From the NCBI GenBank assembly GCA_032207245.1, contig CM063509.1:6532723-6596722 (forward strand): a DNA stretch of 64,000 nt, in the 5' to 3' direction. The stretch comes from Pardosa pseudoannulata. Lineage: Eukaryota; Arthropoda; Arachnida; Araneae; Lycosidae. Below the pieces are notes generated by a model, which saw only the letters and a list, made by a program, of their open reading frames with translations, was not told the origin of the DNA and did not search any database. The position numbers and the translations under genes were made by a program. Numbering within the stretch: the stretch's first letter is position 1; each line of letters begins with the position of its first letter. Below are positions 57,591 through 64,000 of this stretch, piece after piece.

Positions 57591-58250
57591 TCAGATTATA
57601 TACATCTAAAAGTTTCCTTCGTCAGTTCTAATAGAGGATATATTCCGAGGAATTTTTAAATTTGTCGATTCTCAGTAGGAATGAAAAACCCTTTATTAAT
57701 ACAACGGTGTAAAGAAATCTAAACAGTTTCAGCAGCAAATATATAATCGACGAATTTCTATAGGAATTAATATCTACCCCACATCATACTATAAGCAGCT
57801 GCCCCATAACCAAAGTGTTAGTCTCAAATGGCATTGAAAGCAAAGTGACGAATATAAGTGAAGAATGTAAATTTAAAAAATGCCGCTTATTTAACATGAA
57901 TAAAAATTCAAAATAATAACATTATAAATCTGCTCCGACCTATAAAATAATAAGACTACCATGTCACCCCCACACAGGTGTGCAAAACAACCGTCGTAGT
58001 CGGCACACAGCAACTAAAATTACTGTTTATATACTACTGGGCTAACCAAACTCTAAAGTAAATTTGCATAAAGTTGAAAATAAAATAAATGCAAAAAACC
58101 CAAAATACTCACATTACGTAAATATAAGAAAAGATCATTAGAAATAATAACTAGTACAATTAAAAGATTGTTTAAAATTTCAAAGCGTCGAAAATTGGAT
58201 ATAATTAACAAACCAATACTTAACTGCTGGTTAAGTCTAAGTAATCCTAA

Positions 58251-59106
58251 GGGCCATATACCCCACGATTTTAATGCTCGGATCTAACCGCGAATCAGTA
58301 TTTTCGTATTCTTCAACGAGAATCCGTGGCTTTCAGCTCATTTTAATCTCCTGTTTCTGATCCATCGAATTTTTAGGATTAATTGCCTAATCCAAGGATA
58401 CTATATTTTACGCATGCTCTCTGCGTTGAAAACAAACATGGCGGATTTATTTTCAGATAGAGAAGATCTCGAAGTTTCGAAGTTTTACAAATACTGGAAA
58501 AAACAGAAAGCCGCAGGAAAAGATTTGTGCATCCAGGATAGAACAAATGATTTGAATTGTTTGGATGATATGAACTTTTGGTCTTGTTAGCGTTTTAATA
58601 AAAATACAGCTGAATCATTAATTCGAATGCTGAGTGACACGATTTCAGCTCCTTCGGAAAAGAATAATGCTCTATCTTCTGCTGGAAATTTTTTTTTAAC
58701 ATCAAGGTATTTCGCTACTGGATCTTTCCAGATTTTTCAGCAAAGTTTCTGCTTCGGTTTCATCAAAATTCTTCCTTTTATATTCTTCCATTCTTATTTT
58801 GTGACCAAATATATGTAAAACTACAGATCCTTGACTAGATTTATAATTTCCTCAAACGATATTTATGTCTGGTTGAGTACATGTGTAAATCAACTTAGCG
58901 TGAGAACTATCCCCGGAAAATCTCGTTTATTGACCAATTTAAACATCGCTTACATATTTGCAATAATTAATCTATAGATCAGGGAATCCATTCATGGTGC
59001 ATATGACACCAGTTTAAGTCACAGTCAATGGCGTATGATCACTGATCTACCGATTTCCTGATCCGCTCTTTGATCCTGGATACCCTGATTTTGGTGAATA
59101 TGGCCC
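58251..59106 (+). mobile_element. PIF/Harbinger-like element, copy 1
   Basis: The ends 'GGGCCATAT' and 'GGTGAATATGGCCC' are inverted, with a 3-bp TAA on each side (58248-58250, 59107-59109), as in PIF/Harbinger elements. The 856-bp body encodes only the N-terminal part of a transposase. The subterminal 'cggatc' and 'gcgaatcag' motifs at the left recur inverted at the right ('gatctac', 'ctgatc'). Confidence 0.8.
58438..58818 (+). pseudogene. Harbinger transposase N-terminal fragment
   Basis: The ATG at 58438 opens 'MADLFSDREDLEVSKFYKYW', continues through 'KDLCIQDRTNDLNCLDD' to a stop near 58588, then resumes with 'AESLIRMLSDTISAPSEKNN' and 'TSRYFATGSFQIF'. The last segments are typical of the region that precedes the DDE domain in Harbinger (HARBI1-like) transposases. 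The catalytic domain is missing. The sister copy at 59341 shows the same truncation, so the deletion predates both insertions. Confidence 0.7.
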
Positions 59107-59109
59107 TAA

Positions 59110-59243
59110 GGACCATCCTCACAAAAGTCGTTTAACTGCTAATCAAGATTAACCCATGGAGCCAACCAATACAGGGACAGGATTCTCCGTTTAAACAGAG
59201 ATTAATCGTGGTTAGCGTTAAACGATTTTGGTGAGACTGTCCC
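59110..59243. mobile_element. 134-bp Harbinger-type MITE, copy 1
   Basis: The ends 'GGACCATCCTCAC' and 'GTGAGACTGTCCC' are inverted; TAA lies on both sides (59107-59109, shared with the element before it, and 59244-59246). The interior 'taatc.cgatt'-type arms make most of it foldable. Copy 2 is at 60413-60546. Confidence 0.8.
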
Positions 59244-59340
59244 TAACACATGCACAAATATAACAAAATTTAAAATACATTAAATTTTAAACTATCTCTC
59301 ATTGCTCACAATCTCAAATAAATGCTAATATTTGCTCTTA

Positions 59341-60199
59341 GGGCCATATTCACCGTGATTTTAATACTCGGATCTAAACGCGAATCAGCATTTTCGTATT
59401 CTTCAACTAGAATCTGCTGCTTTCAGCTCATTTTAATCTCCTGTTTCTGATCCCCCGAATTTGGAGGATTAATTGCCTAATCCACGGATACTATATTTTA
59501 AGCATGCGTTCTGAGTTGAAAACAAACATATTGGATATATTTTCAGATATAGAAGATCTCGAAGTTTGGAAGTTTTACAAATGCTGGGAAAAAAACAGAA
59601 AGCCACAGGAAAAGATTTGTGCATCCAGAAAGAACAGATGATTTGGATTGTTTGGATGATGTGGACTTTAGGTCGCGTTAGAGTTTCTATAAAAAATACA
59701 GCTGAATCATTAAGTCGAACTCTAGATGACACGATTTCAGCTCCTCCGGAAAAGAATAATGCACTATCTTGTGCTGAAAAATTTTTGTTAGCATCAAGGT
59801 ATTTTGCTACTGGATCTTTTCCGATTTTTCAGAAAAGATTCTGCCTTGGTTTCATACAAATTTTACCTTTTTATAGTCTTCCATTCTTATTTCGTGAGAA
59901 AATATCAGTAAAACTACAGATCTTGGACTAAATTTATAATTTCGTCAAACCATATTTATGTCTGATTGAGTAAATATGTAAATCAACTTAGCATAAGAAC
60001 TATCCCCAGAGAATCTTGTTTATTGACCAATCAAAACATCGCTTACATATTTGCAACTATTAATCTATAGATCAGGGAATCCACTCATGGTGCATATGAC
60101 ACCAGTTTAAGTCACAGTTAACTGCGTGTGATCGCTGATCTACTGATTCCCTGATCCGCTCTTTGATCCTGGATACCCTAATTTTGGTGAATATGGCCC
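59341..60199 (+). mobile_element. PIF/Harbinger-like element, copy 2
   Basis: The ends 'GGGCCATATTCACC' and 'GGTGAATATGGCCC' are perfect inverted repeats, with TTA at 59338-59340 and 60200-60202. It is 859 bp, closely similar to copy 1 over its whole length. In the third repeat unit the target reads through ('gctcttaatgct', about 60640), an empty site. Confidence 0.85.
59528..59931 (+). pseudogene. Harbinger transposase N-terminal fragment, start lost
   Basis: It corresponds to the fragment in copy 1, but the ATG has become ATA (59528-59530). 'LEVWKFYKCWEKNR'-like sequence is followed by frameshifts. 'AESLSRTLDDTISAPPEKNN' and 'ASRYFATGSFPIF' (about 59700-59830) mark the same pre-DDE region. 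The catalytic domain is missing. The 121-residue frame at 59566-59931 joins these pieces in part but begins out of frame. Confidence 0.7.
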
Positions 60200-60412
60200 T
60201 TAATGCTAATAAATGATATTAGCTTTTTGATGTACTATAACTGTAATAATTCAAAACTAATAACCAAGTCAGTATTGTTATGAGTCACGTATGAAATTAA
60301 AAACATAGTCAAAATATAATGAATTAAAAATATAGTCAATTTCAAAGCGTCGAAAATTAGATATAATTAACAAACCAATACTTAACCGTTGATTAAGTCC
60401 AAGTAATCCTAA

Positions 60413-60546
60413 GGGCCGGTCTCACAAAAGTCTTTTAACTACTAATCACGATTAACCCACGGCGCCAACCAATGGTGGGACAAAATTATCCGTTTAAACA
60501 GAGATTAATCGTGGTTAGCGTTAAACGACTTTGGTGAGACTGGCCC
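60413..60546. mobile_element. 134-bp Harbinger-type MITE, copy 2
   Basis: The ends 'GGGCCGGTCTCAC' and 'GTGAGACTGGCCC' are inverted; TAA lies at 60410-60412 and 60547-60549. It sits at the same place in repeat unit 2 as copy 1 in unit 1, so both descend from one insertion before the unit was duplicated. Confidence 0.85.
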
Positions 60547-61010
60547 TAACACATGCATAAAATATAACAAAATTTAGAATACATTAAATTTGAAATTATC
60601 TCTCTTTGATTACAATCTCAAATAAATGCTAATTTTGCTCTTAATGCTAATAAATGCTCTTAGCTTTTTAATGTACTATAGACGTAATAATTGAAAACTA
60701 ATAACCAAGTTAGTATTGTTATAAGTCACGTATGAAATAAAAATATAGTCAAAGTATAATCAATAAAAAATGTAGTCAATTTCAAAGCGTCGAAAATTGG
60801 ATATAATTAACAAACCAATACTTACAAACCAATACTCGTTAAATCTAAGTAATCTTAACAAGTGGAACTCCTATACAATTTTAGACATTAAAAAATTGAA
60901 GTTATAGTAATATAGGTTTTTGGTGTACTATAGCCTTAATAATTGAAAACTAATAACGAATTTAATATTGTTATAAATCACGCATGAAATTAAAAATATA
61001 GTCTGCACAA

Positions 61011-62070
61011 TAAATGTAATATCTTTTATATATTATCATATATCCCTTTTATCTCCAATAATTGGGAGATTTTGTTTGTAACATTTCACTAAAATTTGTT
61101 TACATTGTTAATATATTACAAATAATATTTTCGATTCATTTCATAATTAAACATTTGACTGTGACGCCCGAAATCAGTTCGGGCAACGTAAATTTGCCAA
61201 TTTCGGAATGCCCGACCGGAGTTCGGGCCACAGAAAAATACGGTATTATAATTCTGTGAAGCCAAATATCGGTTCGTCCAGTAGATAATATATATTTAAT
61301 TTGTTGTTTTAACAATAGATAGAGGTACTTTTCCGGGAAAAGTTCTGCAGTTTAGTCCCATTTGTAGCAATTTCCTGGATGGTTTGGTTTGATTTTGGGG
61401 CGCTACGGTCTACTTTTTGCAACACTTTAGAACTTGAGATTTTTTGTCAGTGAGATTAAGCATTAGAAATGAATAAATGTAGCAATTTTTCAATAAGAAA
61501 ATTACCAGTGATGTCTTGAATGGCCATGATAAAAATCTTCATAGAAAAATTACATGGCGATGCATTTTTTAAACAAATAGATATATTAAAAAATTACAGT
61601 CGTACAAAATGTAGTTTTAAAAGAGATAAATAATACAGCTTATTCCTTTTATCACAAAATAACTTTGCATCTGTTAAAAAGTAAATTAACCAAACTGTTA
61701 AAACTTAAAGTTTAACTCGGAATTAATATTGAACAATAAATTCAAAAGAATAATGCAGAAAAATTCACTTCAATAGGTTTGGTTTGGTTTTGGAGTGCTA
61801 CGGTCTACTTTTTTTGCAACACGAGGGCTAATGAGACCGGGACTTACTGCTTAAAGCCGATTACGAACGGCTACGAACACCCATGCCACAGTGGGATTCA
61901 TACACACGAACTCCGATTCAGAAGGCCAACACCCTAACCATTCGGTCATCGTTTGGCTATTTCCTGGATGTAATGATGCTACTGTAATAAATTTGTGAAA
62001 TTCAAAGTAATCTGAGGGACATGGAATTCATAACATTTGATAGAGATAAAATATTGTTGAATGAGTTTAT
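61011..62070. repeat. Dispersed repeat family R, copy 2 (interrupted by SINE)
   Basis: 61230-61381 and 61959-62070 align with the copy at 25.4-26.0 kb. Just upstream (61160-61230) are two inverted 'gcccgaa...ttcgggc' motifs, a degenerate form of the 'cgcaaactgagttc' part of the 80-bp minisatellite beside copy 1. The frame 61062-61259 runs through these and has no known domain. Confidence 0.6.
61382..61958 (-). mobile_element. Composite SINE insertion with 12-bp TSD
   Basis: 'atttcctggatg' at 61370-61381 and 61959-61970 flanks the whole unit. On the minus strand: a full SINE (61958 to about 61776), about 350 bp of AT-rich spacer, then a second SINE tail (about 61426-61382) that stops within the body. 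The layout equals that at 25539-25885, but the spacer is different. The homologous site in the 25.9-kb copy of family R is empty. Confidence 0.7.
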
Positions 62071-62340
62071 TTTATTTATTCACAAAATTATGTCATTTGA
62101 TTTATTTTGCTGTCATTTCAGTAAAAATTAGTGTTATGCATCAACATTTCCCATATATGTGAAACTACTGAAAATAGTTACTTCGTTTAAAATGTTGCCT
62201 TTTTCCAAAAATAATCTATTTCTAACATTTGGATGATAATAACGAATAAAATTAAAGAGAAAAAAATTTCTCAAATATATTCCATAGGCAAGGGGTTAAT
62301 TGCACAATTTTCATAAAATTTGCAATTTCATCTGTTTCTT

Positions 62341-62387
62341 ACGGCACAGTAAGAAATTCTATATTGCATACTTTCTTACTGTGCCGT
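62341..62387. repeat. Perfect 16-bp stem hairpin
   Basis: 'acggcacagtaagaaa' pairs exactly with 62372-62387 across a 15-base loop. It stands just before the 54-bp tandem repeat. It could be a transposon end pair or a transcribed hairpin. Confidence 0.85.
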
Positions 62388-62394
62388 GCGTCTT

Positions 62395-62670
62395 TTGTAG
62401 TCTACATTGAATTACATTAAATATTTAATACTTTTCTGAAAACTGATTTTGTAGTCTACATTGAATTTCATTAAATATGTAATAATTTGCTGAAAACTGA
62501 TTTTGTAGTCTACATTGAAGTACATTAAATATGTAATAATTTGCTGAAAACTGATTTTGTAGTCTACATTGAATTACATTAAATATGTAATAATTTGCTG
62601 AAAACAAATTTTGACATTGAAGTACATTGACTACATTGAAGTACATTAAATATGTAGTAATTTGCTGCAA
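62395..62670. repeat. 54-bp tandem repeat, about five units
   Basis: 'tctacattgaa' starts at 62401, 62455, 62509 and 62563, an exact period of 54, with a degraded last unit at about 62620. As 54 is a multiple of three, the minus strand stays open as an 18-residue repeat (62425-62745). I read this as a by-product of the array, not a gene. Confidence 0.9.
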
Positions 62671-63156
62671 ATAAACAAATGCTACGGTATAAAAAATGCA
62701 GATTTTGAGCAATACATTTCTATAAATAATAATCAATAGCTCCATTAATTATTATAATATACAATAATTTACAATAAACTATTAATATACCATTTCATTA
62801 TATTATAAAAGCGTATAATATTATAATAATTTTACAGTAGATTTATAACAATATTTAAAAAAGTTTAAAAATAAATATTTTGTTTTTCAAAATTATAATT
62901 TAAAAAAAGCAGCGTTTGAATTATGAACATATATTCAAATTGAACTAAAAAATTTACGGTAACATGTATTACGACAACACTTATTCTACAAAAAAGTTTA
63001 ACATGCTTAAAAGTTTTAATAATCTAAATAGTTGTAGTAATTAATATTAGTTTGCACAGTAAATGAGCCAAAAACTAATACCTCTAGTACATATGACTAT
63101 GCATTGTTTAATTCTCTACTACGTTACGAAATATTATTTCATTATTACACTCATGA
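62671..63156. other. AT-rich non-coding stretch
   Basis: Nothing recognised. Confidence 0.5.
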
Positions 63157-63812
63157 GACAAAACATTATGACCACCTGTCAATAACGAGTTGGCCCACCT
63201 TTGGTGCGTAACACAACTTACATCCACACTGGCATGTATACCTCGAGTCCTTGGTAGATGGCAGGAGACAGATTGTAGCAGATGTTTAAGCAACGGTTAC
63301 GCAAATCCGTGATATTGCGAATTAGAGGTCTTTGCGTAGCCCCATATCCAACAGTGTCCGCTGAACAGTGTGCTCCGATACTATTCCACTTGGCACTGCA
63401 TCGTATTGGGTTGTCAGCTGAGCCTGTCTGGCTCCGATTTTGCTTAACCATGCGAGGCAGTTTCCGACGACCTTTTTCTTTGATAGCGTGTGGACGTCCA
63501 ACACCATGTCGTCTACTGCTGGTTTCACCGTCATTCATCCACTTTGCATAAGTACTAACAACTGTAGATCGCGAAAAACCCACGAGTCGTAAGTTTTGAA
63601 AACACTTGTTTCGAGCCTTAGAGCCATTACAATCTGCCCTCTATCAGTATCGCTTAGATCCGCTGCCTTTCCCATCACACACAAAAATAAGTGCAAGAAG
63701 GAATCTTCAGACTCGCCAGCAGCAATTAAATACCACTTCCACCTGATGACGTGCTTTGCACGTCATCCAGGCGAGTTTATTGCAAAATGTAGGGGTGGTT
63801 ATAATATTTTAT
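63157..63812 (-). mobile_element. Tc1-like element, family A copy 2, internally deleted
   Basis: The left end 'acaaaacattatgaccacct' is the inverse of the right end 'ggtggttataatatttta' with a few changes. The 656-bp body joins the N-terminal transposase region directly to its C-terminal end. It is a MITE-like derivative of the family whose catalytic part survives at 4215-4720. Confidence 0.8.
63218..63675 (-). pseudogene. Tc1-like transposase with catalytic domain deleted
   Basis: The ATG at 63675 opens 'MGKAADLSDTDRGQIVMALR', the first helix-turn-helix. After a frameshift, 'GFSRSTVVSTYAKWMNDG' completes it and 'RHGVGRPHAIK' is the linker. The second half gives 'SEHTVQRTLLDMGLRKDL', where the sequence jumps to 'ITDLRNRCLNICYNLSPAIY', the C-terminal tail normally found about 200 residues later. 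All three catalytic acidic residues are lost with the deleted part. The DNA-binding half could still mark the element for a relative's transposase only through its TIRs, not as a working protein. Confidence 0.8.
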
Positions 63813-64000
63813 AAATTTTTGTATTTATAACTATATATTTTTATTATTAGCATAACACATTTTTATCAGTAAATATAGAATTAAAAAAATTAATTTTATT
63901 GTTATTTTGCAAGTTTTTATGTAACAACAACAGAGATTGAGTTATAAAATTAAATTTGAATGTAGAAGGGTCATTTCCAAATTAGTATCGCTATAACACT
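63813..64000. other. AT-rich end of window
   Basis: Nothing recognised. Confidence 0.5.

Larger units (their letters stand above)
57860..61010. repeat. Repeat family S, copy 2, extended into a tandem array
   Basis: 57860-58250 matches 52380-52760. Then 'tttcaaagcgtcgaaaatt' starts three successive units at about 58182, 60339 and 60779. With the insertions removed, units 1 and 2 are each about 305 bp; unit 3 is partial and ends near 61010. Units 1 and 2 share a 134-bp MITE at the same site; unit 3 has an empty site there ('aagtaatcttaacaag'). Confidence 0.75.

Noticed and set aside
62425..62745. 106-residue repeat protein on the minus strand
   Set aside because: The open frame is forced by a tandem repeat whose period is a multiple of three; AT-rich codons and no start context suggest no gene.

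Overview
The window is AT-rich, microsatellite-rich eukaryotic nuclear DNA. I found no intact host gene, no rRNA, no CRISPR array and nothing bacterial. The longest reading frames belong to transposases or to low-complexity repeats. The mix of Tc1/mariner, pogo/Tigger-like, piggyBac-like, PIF/Harbinger, hAT, Helitron, copia relics and a tRNA-derived SINE fits a large arthropod genome. A spider or other arachnid is my best guess, from general resemblance only. Treat the window as an intergenic or intronic mobile-element landscape.

Layout. 1-8.4 kb: degenerate minisatellite-like repeats, an LTR-like repeat (2722-3214), a Tc1 relic (4215-5186), a promoter-like island (about 6855-7260) and a long-arm foldback element (7280-8430). 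9.4-13 kb: copies of a pogo/Tigger-like family (9428, 11605, 12775) and a piggyBac-like element (10273-10917). 14-15.8 kb: a tRNA-like SINE head, an LTR-like segment and an unidentified GC-richer block. 17.8-19 kb: a dead mariner. 20.3 kb: a SINE with a perfect 14-bp target-site duplication (TSD). 21.5-23.6 kb: a non-autonomous Helitron split by a nested piggyBac-like element. 25-27.3 kb: an 80-bp minisatellite, a composite SINE insertion and a simple SINE. 28-31.9 kb: tandem duplications and a CT/C-rich minisatellite split by a hAT-like element.

34.8-36.4 kb holds the best-preserved element, a Tc1-like transposon with both terminal inverted repeats (TIRs), a TATA box and a transposase frame broken by one frameshift. 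37.6-38.1 kb: an unclassified element with 16-17-bp TIRs. 40.5-41.6 kb: the second Helitron copy. 43.1-43.9 kb: another Tigger-like copy. 46.2-47.0 kb: a piggyBac-like derivative. 48.2-48.7 kb: a second Tc1 lineage. 50.2-54.7 kb: an LTR-like copy, a 280-bp direct repeat pair, a copia pol relic and an 80-bp TTAA-flanked MITE. 57.4-62.1 kb is the densest part: a SINE, a tandem array of about 305-bp units carrying two Harbinger elements and two 134-bp MITEs, then a second composite SINE insertion. The window closes with a 54-bp tandem repeat and an internally deleted Tc1 copy.

The elements do not form a pathway. Their value is relative dating. Several insertions can be ordered because empty and filled sites of the same repeat both occur here: the Harbinger/MITE array, the reciprocal SINE insertions and the piggyBac inside a Helitron. 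All calls come from reading motifs, TIRs and TSDs by eye. Boundaries of degenerate copies are good to roughly 5-20 bases.
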